Source of the DNA: JADKIH01 sp031367345
GTDB lineage: Bacteria > Bacteroidota > Bacteroidia > AKYH767-A > 2013-40CM-41-45
Assembly (NCBI GenBank): GCA_031367345.1
Contig: JANLPR010000137.1
Coordinates: forward strand, 1 to 64,000
Direction: 5' to 3'
Length of the DNA: 64,000 nt
Shown here in pieces: positions 46,060 to 54,345 of this stretch. The notes below the pieces were generated by a model. It was not told where the DNA came from. It saw only the letters and a program-made list of their open reading frames with translations, and ran no database searches. The position numbers and the translations under genes are program-made. Every line of letters begins with the position of its first letter. Position 1 is the first letter of the stretch.

Positions 46060-47157
46060 ATGCACCTTCGATTTTTTATTTTATTTATTGCCTGTACATT
46101 TCATTTGGCTACTCATGGAGAGAATGTTTCTAAAAAAGACTCCCTAAATTCGAAAGAGCATTCAGGATTTTTGATTTTGCCTTTTTTGCTTAAGTCGCCC
46201 GAAACGAACGTGGGTTTTGGATATGCAGCAGCTTATTTTTTTAAAACAACAAAAGCTGATACTATTCTACGAACGTCTGATGTCGATTTATTATCGCTCT
46301 ATACATTAAAACAACAATTGGTTGTCGTTTTGGGATCAGTCGTTTATTTTAAAAAAGAAAAAAAAATATTTAGATGGCAAAGTTCATATAGTTATTATCC
46401 TGATAAATTTTGGGGAATAGGTAATAATACTCCGTCATCCTATGAGGAATCTTATAGCATTAAACAATTTTATTTCAACCCGCAGATATTGTTTAAAATA
46501 TACCACAAACTTTATTTCGGTGCTAGTGCAGAATTTCAAACGACCAAAGACTTTATTTATAAATCTGGTGGTATATTCGATAAGGATCAGGTAGCCGGCC
46601 GATTTGGTGGTGCTACCTCCGGAATTGGTATTTTAGAAACGTACGATTCGCGGAATAATGCTTTCTTTCCTACGAAAGGTGGATTTGTTGAAATAAATAC
46701 TACCATTTTTTCGAAGAGTATTGGTGGTGATTTTGACTTTTCAACTAATTCAATTGAATTAAAAAAATTCTATGCTGTCAATGATAATGCAGTATTGGCT
46801 TTTCATGGCTTCGGAAAATTTAATGTAGGAAATGTTCCAATCAGGAATTTAGCAATGATTGGTGGATCAGAAATGATGCGTGGTTTTTATAAAGGTAGAT
46901 TCTCTGATAAGGATATTATTACAGCTCAGACGGAATGGAGACAACATATTTATAATCGAATTGGTGTAACTGTGTTTGCGTCTGCAGGTGAAGTTAGCCC
47001 TGAAACGAGTCGGTTTTCATTCGATAAAGTACACTTTGCATATGGTGCAGGATTAAGATTTATGGTCGAGAAAAAGGAAAAACTCAACCTTAGATTAGAC
47101 TATGGTAGAGGTGAGGGTGATAGTGGTTTATATATTATTTTAAAAGAAGCTTTTTAA
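46060..47157 (+). CDS. BamA/Omp85-type outer-membrane barrel protein
   Basis: The 365-residue protein has a signal peptide and alternating amphipathic strands throughout, with features of the bacterial surface antigen barrel (SPETNVGFGYAAAYFF, then GGSEMMRGFYKGRFSD, and GAGLRF near the C-terminus). There is no POTRA domain, so it is a short Omp85 relative rather than BamA itself. It ends in F as outer-membrane barrels often do. Role unknown; in the same direction as hemN with a 50-base gap. Confidence 0.78.
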   Translation: MHLRFFILFIACTFHLATHGENVSKKDSLNSKEHSGFLILPFLLKSPETNVGFGYAAAYFFKTTKADTILRTSDVDLLSLYTLKQQLVVVLGSVVYFKKEKKIFRWQSSYSYYPDKFWGIGNNTPSSYEESYSIKQFYFNPQILFKIYHKLYFGASAEFQTTKDFIYKSGGIFDKDQVAGRFGGATSGIGILETYDSRNNAFFPTKGGFVEINTTIFSKSIGGDFDFSTNSIELKKFYAVNDNAVLAFHGFGKFNVGNVPIRNLAMIGGSEMMRGFYKGRFSDKDIITAQTEWRQHIYNRIGVTVFASAGEVSPETSRFSFDKVHFAYGAGLRFMVEKKEKLNLRLDYGRGEGDSGLYIILKEAF

Positions 47158-47162
47158 AAAAA

Positions 47163-47174
47163 TGATTATTGTCA
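47163..47174 (+). promoter_or_regulatory. FNR-like palindrome upstream of the copper-ATPase-like gene
   Basis: TGATTATTGTCA matches the other two boxes in 11 of 12 bases each. A clear TAnnTTTG element at the same spacing is not present. Confidence 0.58.
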
Positions 47175-47243
47175 TTTTAAAGTTTGATTGTTCTCAGTTT
47201 TACCTATGTACTAATATTTTAATTTCGGCCTTAATATTAAACT

Positions 47244-47738
47244 TTGGCCCAAACAATTCAAATAGATACCACTTGTTTTCATTGTGGAGAAATCTGTCAG
47301 AACGAACTTATCGTTGCCAACGATAAATCATTTTGTTGTGAAGGATGTAAATTAGTATTTGATATTCTGAATGAAAATAATTTATGCTCATATTATAATT
47401 ATAATTCATTTCCAGGAACAGCTAATTCAATAAAGAAAAAAGAAAACTATTTCGCCTATTTAGATAACGAAAATGTTCAAAAAAAACTTCTGCAATTTTC
47501 TGAAGGAAATACTTCTTTGGTTACATTCTTTATTCCTAAAATGCATTGCAGTAGTTGTATTTGGTTATTAGAAAATCTCTCTCGAATAAATAATTATATA
47601 TCCAATAGCAGAGTAAATTTTGGAAGGAAAGAAGTTACAATATATTTTAATGCGAATTTGTTCTCGTTGCGTCGAGTTGTCGAATTGCTTTCATCTATCG
47701 GCTATGAGCCTCAAATTACATTAGATGCTTTAGAATAG
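47244..47738 (+). CDS. Stand-alone N-terminal metal-binding region of a CcoI/FixI-type copper ATPase
   Basis: The 164-residue protein matches only the N-terminus of Bacteroidota copper-transporting P-type ATPases for cbb3 oxidase assembly. It has Cys-rich CFHCGEIC and FCCEGCKLVF (C11, C14, C18, C31, C32, C35), a spacer with FAYLDNENVQKKLL, then an HMA domain with PKMHCSSCIW (C102, C105) and RVVELLSSIGYEP. It then stops cleanly at TAG; no membrane or ATPase domain follows in any frame. Start is TTG, since no ATG precedes the conserved part and a stop lies two codons upstream. It is either a truncated gene or a copper chaperone. All Cys pairs are intact. Confidence 0.75.
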   Translation: MAQTIQIDTTCFHCGEICQNELIVANDKSFCCEGCKLVFDILNENNLCSYYNYNSFPGTANSIKKKENYFAYLDNENVQKKLLQFSEGNTSLVTFFIPKMHCSSCIWLLENLSRINNYISNSRVNFGRKEVTIYFNANLFSLRRVVELLSSIGYEPQITLDALE

Positions 47739-47807
47739 AGGAATTTATATTAATCCTCAAACTTGTTGCCACCACTAACTAGCTATTTTTTCAATCTTTT
47801 GTTACTT

Positions 47808-47815
47808 TATATTTG
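47808..47815 (+). promoter_or_regulatory. Candidate -7 element for the DoxX gene
   Basis: TATATTTG is an exact TAnnTTTG match 27 bases before the start of the DoxX gene. The gap between the two genes also lacks a terminator, so partial read-through is possible. Confidence 0.45.
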
Positions 47816-47841
47816 CTAAATTTGATAAACAAAAGGTAGTT

Positions 47842-48291
47842 ATGGAAAATTTACAGTATGTATACTTATTGATTAGAACCGTAACAGGTACTCTGTTTTT
47901 CTTTCAAGGATATGATAAAATATTTAATGTAAAAGTGATAAATGTTGTCAATGTTTTTGATGATCTTCAAAAGAGACTTTCTATCGGTCAGCCTTCATTA
48001 AAACGTTTAATTTATATTTCTTCTTGGATTGAAATTATTGGCGGAGCTTTCCTGTTCCTTGGAATATTTAAGTTTTATGTCCTGGCAATCTTATCCGTTA
48101 ATTTATTCGTCGTAGCATTGACTTTTTCTGCCATGAATCCTATGTGGGATATGCAATATTATTTTCCGCGAATTATTTTCATTATTATTCTTTGGCTAAT
48201 ACCTTTTTCTGATGACAGAATTTCATTTGATCATCTATTATTTCCAACTACTAATTTTATTCATTTTACTTTTTATTTACTTACTTATTAA
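47842..48291 (+). CDS. DoxX-family membrane protein
   Basis: This 149-residue protein has four membrane segments and the DoxX-type start YLLIRTVTGTLFFFQGYDKIFN followed by WIEIIGGAFLFLGIFK. The family includes subunits of quinol-linked oxidases and stress proteins, but many are of unknown role. It is followed by a strong terminator. Confidence 0.75.
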   Translation: MENLQYVYLLIRTVTGTLFFFQGYDKIFNVKVINVVNVFDDLQKRLSIGQPSLKRLIYISSWIEIIGGAFLFLGIFKFYVLAILSVNLFVVALTFSAMNPMWDMQYYFPRIIFIIILWLIPFSDDRISFDHLLFPTTNFIHFTFYLLTY

Positions 48292-48311
48292 TAAAAAAAA
48301 TGTAAAATTAA

Positions 48312-48343
48312 AAGCCCTTATCCATTCTCTTGGATAAGGGCTT
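48312..48343. terminator. Bidirectional intrinsic terminator
   Basis: AAGCCCTTATCCA (48312-48324) pairs perfectly with TGGATAAGGGCTT (48331-48343) over a 6-base loop, between convergent genes. Confidence 0.9.
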
Positions 48344-48367
48344 CTTTACTACTAATAAACCCAATTT

Positions 48368-48931
48368 TTATTTTACTACCGGTTGGTATGTTAAATCTAG
48401 ACTAATCTTCGCCTCTTTAGCCACCTTATCTTGTACTACCGAAGGAATCGTGACATCGTAATCTTGTAATAATAATTTAAACTCAGATTTAGCAGCTGTT
48501 ATGGCTCCACTTTTTACAGTAATGGTTCCATTTGCAGAAATATCTTTTGTAATTCCATGCATGGTCATTTGTCCTTTTACTGATGCAGGATATTTTCCAT
48601 CTTTGCTTAAATTGATTGTTGAGAAATTTGAAATTGTACCTTTGAATGTTGCTTTGGGAAACTTGTCTGACTCCACATAGTTTTCATTAAAGTGTTCTTG
48701 CATTAATGCCTTTTGAAATGAAAAAGCTTTCATAAGTACAGCGAACTCCATAGTTCCACTACTTGCATCTATTACACTTGTAGCCTTATCATTTGTACCA
48801 TCTATACTTTCCGGCGACGATGGAGTGGTACAGTCAAAGTGGATCTTTCCATTCTTTGTAAAGTATCTTGTTTGTCCAAATGAATGTAGTGTTGTAAGTA
48901 TTAATGCTACCAGTGGCAATAATTTTCGCAT
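48368..48931 (-). CDS. YceI-family periplasmic lipid-binding protein, copy 1
   Basis: The 187-residue protein has a signal peptide and the YceI fold signature QEHFNENYVESDKFPKATFKG with strand patterns around DGKYPASVKGQMTMHGITKD. YceI proteins are lipocalin-like barrels that bind isoprenoid lipids. A paralogue of equal length lies at 53730. Probably secreted or periplasmic. Confidence 0.87.
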   Translation of the reverse strand: MRKLLPLVALILTTLHSFGQTRYFTKNGKIHFDCTTPSSPESIDGTNDKATSVIDASSGTMEFAVLMKAFSFQKALMQEHFNENYVESDKFPKATFKGTISNFSTINLSKDGKYPASVKGQMTMHGITKDISANGTITVKSGAITAAKSEFKLLLQDYDVTIPSVVQDKVAKEAKISLDLTYQPVVK

Positions 48932-48948
48932 CTATTTTAATTGTTTGA

Positions 48949-49362
48949 TTAGTTTGTTAAAACGCAGTCAACAAGCACAACATCCATTAATACTCCTGTG
49001 CAAATTCCTTTGATCTTTATTTTCTGCCCTTCAGAAATAGATGCTAATTGGTTGCCTTTTGTATTTTCGAATACGCAACCAATTCCAGCTAAGTCCGGCC
49101 CCGCTAACGTTACATTTATTTTCCCCTTAGCGTCAATAGTTTTTTCAGAAACTGTTCCAATCACTTCGATTACTTTACCTAAATATTGTTGATTAGCTGC
49201 CGTTTCATCTTTTTCATAATTGGAAATCAATAAAGCCGATTCCATTTTGTAATCCGGATCTTGATCTGCAATGCTTTGGTGTGGTTTATTGAATAAATAA
49301 TATCCAAATGAACCACCGGCTACTGCCAATACAAGTAGGGAAAGGAGGATTTTCTTTTTCAT
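48949..49362 (-). CDS. Membrane-anchored OB-fold (tRNA_anti-like) protein
   Basis: This 137-residue protein has an N-terminal hydrophobic segment and an OB-fold body (YLGKVIEVIGTVSEK, then GQKIKIKGICTGVLMD), as in the family annotated tRNA_anti-like. Two Cys, in GIGCVF and GICTG, lie in the barrel. It is 17 bases upstream of the YceI gene, so the two are likely one operon. Confidence 0.78.
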   Translation of the reverse strand: MKKKILLSLLVLAVAGGSFGYYLFNKPHQSIADQDPDYKMESALLISNYEKDETAANQQYLGKVIEVIGTVSEKTIDAKGKINVTLAGPDLAGIGCVFENTKGNQLASISEGQKIKIKGICTGVLMDVVLVDCVLTN

Positions 49363-49488
49363 ATTAATGTCTAAGATAAGCGTGAATCTTGTATTGATTT
49401 TGTGTTTTTAATTAATTCCTGCCAATTAGAAGGTTCTTCATATTAAATTAATTTTTTCCTTAAAATAACTGCCTTTTTCGATTGAATT

Positions 49489-49710
49489 TCAATTGTTGAT
49501 TAAAAGACATTTCATTGACTGATGACTCTTAGGACAATGATAATCATAATTGGTTAGCTCACTTCTGCTTTTCACCTCAATAATTGTTTTCTCTTGACAC
49601 AATTTATTTGTCGCAGTTTGGTTAGGTGTTTCTGTTTCTTTGTCGATTATGCGGGCTCCAACATTCACGATTACTCCAAAAATTGCCAATAAAAGGAATG
49701 TTTTTTTCAT
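49489..49710 (-). CDS. Small secreted protein of unknown function
   Basis: The 73-residue protein has a signal peptide (KKTFLLLAIFGVIVNVGA) and a short mature part with Cys and His (KLCQEK, NYDYHCPKSHQSMKC). It has no recognisable family and could be a metal or redox peptide, though that is a guess. It stands alone between the OB-fold gene and the LytTR operon. Confidence 0.45.
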   Translation of the reverse strand: MKKTFLLLAIFGVIVNVGARIIDKETETPNQTATNKLCQEKTIIEVKSRSELTNYDYHCPKSHQSMKCLLINN

Positions 49711-50074
49711 CGTTGGTAGTATTACCCTTATTTAATCACTCAATTCTTTTAACCATTTTACTTATGCAGTTAGTCCATGCATTTGTTGTGCCGCAATCTT
49801 GAGAGCTATTTATTGTTTGTTCTTTGATTTTTTTCTTCAGCTATTCTCTCAATTCAATTTCAAATTCTCTGAACAACAGTTTTATTTTTACTCTATTGGT
49901 TGTTTTTAATTCTAACTAATTGATTGCAGATTTATACAATGAAATTTCTACATTAAAAGTACGGATGAAGTCTCTCGTTTATTTTAACAAGGATGCTGAA
50001 TGAGAAAAAAAAGCACTTGAAGATGCTATAAATGCTTTATCAACCATTTTAATGTTTCTAAGTTTTATTACTTA
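49711..50074. other. Gene-free interval of 364 bases
   Basis: No credible gene. A plus-strand stretch near 49930-50040 could encode a Lys-rich helical peptide but contains a TGA stop (near 50000), so it is either noise or a gene remnant. No terminator of note was seen. Confidence 0.4.
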
Positions 50075-50842
50075 TCACTCTTTTCCTGAAAGCCATTCTT
50101 TAAAAAGGGGAGAGCGCTCTGTGCTTACAATTGTTTCTAATTCTATTTTCGGCTTCAAATTTATTTTAACCCTCGATTTTGAATACGAAAACATTTGGTC
50201 TATTGCCTCAACATTTATTATGAATTGTCTGTTTATTCTAAAAAATTTTTCATGATCAATCATTGACTCCAACTTGTCTAAATTGTATTCAATTGGAAAT
50301 GTATGATTGTCTTTCGTTTTAAGAAAATTGATTTTCCCTTCTGTATAAAAATACGCTACATTTTCGATATCAACACTTTTAATATGTTCTCCGTATCGAA
50401 TTAAAAATCTTTTTTTAATTGCTGTTTTATTATCATGAAAACTCTCCACTACTTGATTCAAACGTTCTATATATGCAGAATTAGTAGAATGAAATTGCTT
50501 GAATTTGTTTATTGCTGTTGTAAGGTTTTCCTTATTTATAGGTTTTAATAAATACTCTACACTATTCACCTTAAAAGCTTTCAATGCAAATTCATCGTAT
50601 GCTGTTGTGAAAATAATTGGTGTAATAATTTTAATCTTCTCAAATATCTCGAAACTATTCCCGTCAGCCAAATTGATATCCATAAAGATTAAGTCAGGCG
50701 ATGAATTTGTTTCAAACCATTTAATTGCTGAACTTATTGTGTCAAGTACATTCAAGATTTTGGCTTCAGGAATAATTTCTAGAATCATCTTTTGTAATCT
50801 GTTTGCAGCTGGTTCTTCGTCTTCAATAATTAATATGTTCAT
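50075..50842 (-). CDS. LytTR-family response regulator
   Basis: The 255-residue protein has a receiver domain (IEDEEPAA, phosphoacceptor D55 in FMDINLAD, and LKPINKE) and a C-terminal LytTR DNA-binding domain (YFYTEGKINFLKTKDNHTF and RINRQFIINVEAIDQ). It overlaps the kinase gene by four bases (ATGA). Its DNA target is unknown. Confidence 0.92.
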   Translation of the reverse strand: MNILIIEDEEPAANRLQKMILEIIPEAKILNVLDTISSAIKWFETNSSPDLIFMDINLADGNSFEIFEKIKIITPIIFTTAYDEFALKAFKVNSVEYLLKPINKENLTTAINKFKQFHSTNSAYIERLNQVVESFHDNKTAIKKRFLIRYGEHIKSVDIENVAYFYTEGKINFLKTKDNHTFPIEYNLDKLESMIDHEKFFRINRQFIINVEAIDQMFSYSKSRVKINLKPKIELETIVSTERSPLFKEWLSGKE

Positions 50843-53730
50843 TTTGTGTTAAAATTTATTAGTGGGAGTGTGACTTTGAAGTTGTCTGCTGTCTCCTCAA
50901 TTATTATATTCTCTGTGTTCAGAAGTTTATATCTGCCAGTTATATTTTGAAGACCCATTCCGGAACTTGTGTCTTTTGTAATTTTTTTGTTTATGTTATT
51001 TGAAACAATTAACGATTTTAATTCATCTGTATAAACTTCTATTTGTAGTGGTTTGTCTTTTGAAATAATATTGTGCTTAATAGCATTTTCTGCCAGTAGT
51101 TGGAGTGTAAGTGGTGGTATGGAATAGTTCGTCTTAACTTCAGAACTCACATTGATTACTACGTTCAAATTATTCCCAAATCGCTTTTTTTGTATAAAAA
51201 TATAATTATCCAGTAACAATAACTCCTCTTCAATCAATATTAAGTTTTTATCTCGGTAATTAACTATGCTTCTAAAAAACTCTGAAAGCTTTTCTACATA
51301 TTCTACCGCTAAGTCTGTATTGGTTTCTATTATACTGATCAATGTATTAAAACTATTGAACAGAAAATGAGGATTTACTTGATTCTTGAGTGTCTCAAAT
51401 TGGAATTCTATTCTTTCTTTGTTCAATAAATCTATATTCCTTAATCTTTTTTCTCGCCGTTTTATAATCAAAACCAATGCAAATATAATTACCAAACTTA
51501 ATGCAGCTTTAAACCACCACGTCTGCCAAAAAGGAGGAGTTATTTTAAAAGCGTAAGCAATTATTGGACTTTTCCCAAAATTATTATTCAAGCTTGATTT
51601 AACTTTTAAAATATAATTACCCGGTGGTAATTTCGAGAAGACAAAACTTTGTTCTTTTGTCTTTTCCCAATTCGAAGAATACCCTTGTAGAAAAAATAAG
51701 TAAGTTACTTTTTGTGGATCTGAATACCATAACCCATTTATGTCGAAACGTAAATTGTTTTCATCAAAACTAAATTTAGTTTGATTTGTAATTGTAGCAC
51801 TTGAATTGATTCTAATACCTTTAAATGATAATAGTGGCTGATCAATTTTTAAATCTGAAAAAGGATCGTAATGAATAATCCCCTTTTCTGTGCCAATCCA
51901 AATTGTACTATCCGTCGATTCTGAAATTGTATTAAGGTCTGGATTGATATCTGCTAAATTTTCTTCACTTGAATGGTAAGTAATTGTCATTCTCTTTGGA
52001 TCCAAAATGTCAAGGCCATTGGCATGGTCAATTAAAATTTTTCCGTTTTTCATTGCTTTGATTGAAACTGGTGATGGGTCGGAAAGCCCATCTTGAACAC
52101 CGAAATATTTAATTTGACTATTTTGATAATAGGCTAAACCTGCATCTTGTATGCAAAACCAAATCTTACCTTCTTTGTCTTCTGCAAACGAGTGAACAGT
52201 TCCTTTGTTCAAAGGTAAGTTGATAAAATTTGTATTTTCTAAATAGTAAACTCCATGCTCGTCGGTCCCAAACCAAACTCTTTTACTGCTATCAATAAAA
52301 ATACTATATACATAATCATTCGATAGACACGATGCAGCTGTGTCTTTAATAATTATTGCACTTTCTTTATCACCATCTTTTTTAATCTCGTAAACATTGA
52401 CTCCATTAAAACCTCCAACCCAAATTTTGTCTTGTTGTCCATTGATGCATAGTATACTCGATTCTTCTAAATTCTTATTTTCAGAAAATGATTTCGCTCT
52501 TCCAGTTTTTGGATTCAATCGAAATATTCCATCTCCTAGAGTTCCAATCCAAATAAATCCGTATTTGTCTTCATATAAACTAACGATATCGGCTTGGTGA
52601 TTTTTTGGTTGAATCCCAAATGTTTCAGTTTTCCACTCTCCGAACTGATTCTTATAAGAATGAGAGAGATCTCTATCTGGTGAATACCATAAAGTTCCAG
52701 ACTGATCAACTAATAAACAATGAACGTATTTGATGTTGGTTCCTGATATGTTTGAAAAAAATGTCATTTTATTTCCGGAGGTCCTTATCAAATGAATGGA
52801 TTCTGTTAACCATATATTATTTTCTTTATCTGTAATTATATCACCCGAATTTATTGACATTCCGTTTTCTAATGTAATGTCTGTGACTGTGCCATATTTA
52901 TCGTACTTCTTTAGCTTGTCTCCATCAAAATTTACCCATAAAGCATCGTCTACGCTAATGATTTGGTTCACTTGATTCGTTGAAAGATTTTTTAGGCTAA
53001 ATGAAATGGAGTTATTATGATAATCAAATTCGCATATTCCTTTTTCTTGAAAGCCAAGCCATAATTTGTTTTTCTTGTCCAGATAAACAACTCGCACAAT
53101 ATCATCCGGTAATCCTTGAACGGTGTTAAATGTTGAAACTTTTTTATTTCCATTTTTAAATGTGATAAAATTTATTCCTCCATCGGTACCTACGCATATA
53201 CGATCATCCGGTAATACGGTCATTGAATAACAGTAATCGTCCGTTAATCCATCATCATGGTTAATGTTATACATGCGCCCCTTTTCAATACAGTACACAC
53301 CTTCTCCTTTAGTTGAAAAATAAAGGACTCCATTTTTGTCTTCTGCAAATGAACTTATTGCAGCTTTTGGAAATCCTTCTTGTGGATTATAATAAGAAAG
53401 GTCATTACGAATAATTTTTGCTAACTGCCCATTTTCATATCCTATCCATTTTACACCGTCTCTTGATTCAAATATTGCCGATACTTTTTTGTTTGAAATA
53501 CTATCACTCTTTTGGACCTTGTTAAAGGAAATTCCATTAAAGGTAAAAACCCCTTTATCGGTGCCACACCAAATTAGACCTGTATGGTCACAGAAAAGTT
53601 TTGTAAATTTTGGACGCGATGTTTCTGTTCGGATATCAAACGATTTTGAATAAAGATTTTGCCCTTGTGATTTGCCAATGAAAAGCAAAACACAAATAAT
53701 TAGTAAGCTAAATGTTCTTTGTACTGACAT
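50839..53730 (-). CDS. Propeller-type sensor kinase (LytS-like histidine kinase)
   Basis: The 963-residue protein has a signal peptide and about ten two-component-propeller repeats (G.IWCGTDKG or GTLGDGIF-like units over residues 30-650). A Y_Y_Y domain (about 675-755) and a membrane segment (about 762-780) follow, then a His_kinase domain whose LKNQVNPHFLFNSFNTL carries the phospho-His, ending with a partial HATPase. The repeats form two beta-propellers outside the membrane that sense an unknown ligand. Paired with LytTR. Stop of the upstream YceI gene overlaps its start by one base (TAATG). Confidence 0.9.
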   Translation of the reverse strand: MSVQRTFSLLIICVLLFIGKSQGQNLYSKSFDIRTETSRPKFTKLFCDHTGLIWCGTDKGVFTFNGISFNKVQKSDSISNKKVSAIFESRDGVKWIGYENGQLAKIIRNDLSYYNPQEGFPKAAISSFAEDKNGVLYFSTKGEGVYCIEKGRMYNINHDDGLTDDYCYSMTVLPDDRICVGTDGGINFITFKNGNKKVSTFNTVQGLPDDIVRVVYLDKKNKLWLGFQEKGICEFDYHNNSISFSLKNLSTNQVNQIISVDDALWVNFDGDKLKKYDKYGTVTDITLENGMSINSGDIITDKENNIWLTESIHLIRTSGNKMTFFSNISGTNIKYVHCLLVDQSGTLWYSPDRDLSHSYKNQFGEWKTETFGIQPKNHQADIVSLYEDKYGFIWIGTLGDGIFRLNPKTGRAKSFSENKNLEESSILCINGQQDKIWVGGFNGVNVYEIKKDGDKESAIIIKDTAASCLSNDYVYSIFIDSSKRVWFGTDEHGVYYLENTNFINLPLNKGTVHSFAEDKEGKIWFCIQDAGLAYYQNSQIKYFGVQDGLSDPSPVSIKAMKNGKILIDHANGLDILDPKRMTITYHSSEENLADINPDLNTISESTDSTIWIGTEKGIIHYDPFSDLKIDQPLLSFKGIRINSSATITNQTKFSFDENNLRFDINGLWYSDPQKVTYLFFLQGYSSNWEKTKEQSFVFSKLPPGNYILKVKSSLNNNFGKSPIIAYAFKITPPFWQTWWFKAALSLVIIFALVLIIKRREKRLRNIDLLNKERIEFQFETLKNQVNPHFLFNSFNTLISIIETNTDLAVEYVEKLSEFFRSIVNYRDKNLILIEEELLLLDNYIFIQKKRFGNNLNVVINVSSEVKTNYSIPPLTLQLLAENAIKHNIISKDKPLQIEVYTDELKSLIVSNNINKKITKDTSSGMGLQNITGRYKLLNTENIIIEETADNFKVTLPLINFNTK

Positions 53731-54293
53731 TAATTATCCGATTTTCTTTGCATCACTGCTTTTATTTCAACGTTTATTTCACTTGCCACCTTTTCATGTA
53801 CTACTTTTGGAACTTTGATATTAAAATCGGAAAGCAAAATAGAAAAATGTGATTCAATTATAAGCTTCCCCTTGTTGATCTGAATTTTTGATTTTATGAT
53901 ACGCTCTTCTTCTTTACCATGTATCCATAATTTACCTTTAGCCCTGATTTCATAATTGCCATCCGTTTTGAAATCCAAATCTTCTATAATCTTTCCAATA
54001 AATGAAGCTTCTGGATATTTGTCTGACTCTAAAAATTTTTCATTGAAATGTTCTTGTTGAAGAGCACTGTTAAAGCCTTTGAAGGTTCTTATTGCTACTT
54101 TAAAAGCAAACGTCTTGTGAATAAGATCAATTAACCCTCGCATATCTTCAGAGGTGGAATTAATTAATTCTTGCTGCGACTCAGATCGAAATGTTATGGT
54201 ACCTGAATTAGTAAACAGCAATTTAGTATCCTGTGTGAAACTTAATTCTGCATTCAAAATTATAAGTACTATCAGTGCAATTGTTTTCATCAA
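53730..54293 (-). CDS. YceI-family periplasmic lipid-binding protein, copy 2
   Basis: This 187-residue protein has the same signature as the 48368 gene (QQEHFNEKFLESDKYPEASFIG) and equal length, with moderate identity elsewhere. It is the first gene of the kinase/LytTR operon and overlaps the kinase by one base, so it could be tied to the signal the kinase senses. Confidence 0.86.
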   Translation of the reverse strand: MMKTIALIVLIILNAELSFTQDTKLLFTNSGTITFRSESQQELINSTSEDMRGLIDLIHKTFAFKVAIRTFKGFNSALQQEHFNEKFLESDKYPEASFIGKIIEDLDFKTDGNYEIRAKGKLWIHGKEEERIIKSKIQINKGKLIIESHFSILLSDFNIKVPKVVHEKVASEINVEIKAVMQRKSDN

Positions 54294-54345
54294 ACTAAAG
54301 TTGAGTAAAGGTAATTAAACAATTACTTTTCTAACTATTGTATTT

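Noticed and set aside
47739..47841. Frameshifted continuation of the copper ATPase
   Set aside because: No membrane or ATPase motif follows in any frame before the DoxX gene.
49920..50050. Possible remnant of a small plus-strand gene
   Set aside because: An in-frame TGA breaks it and no start or family was found. It may be chance.
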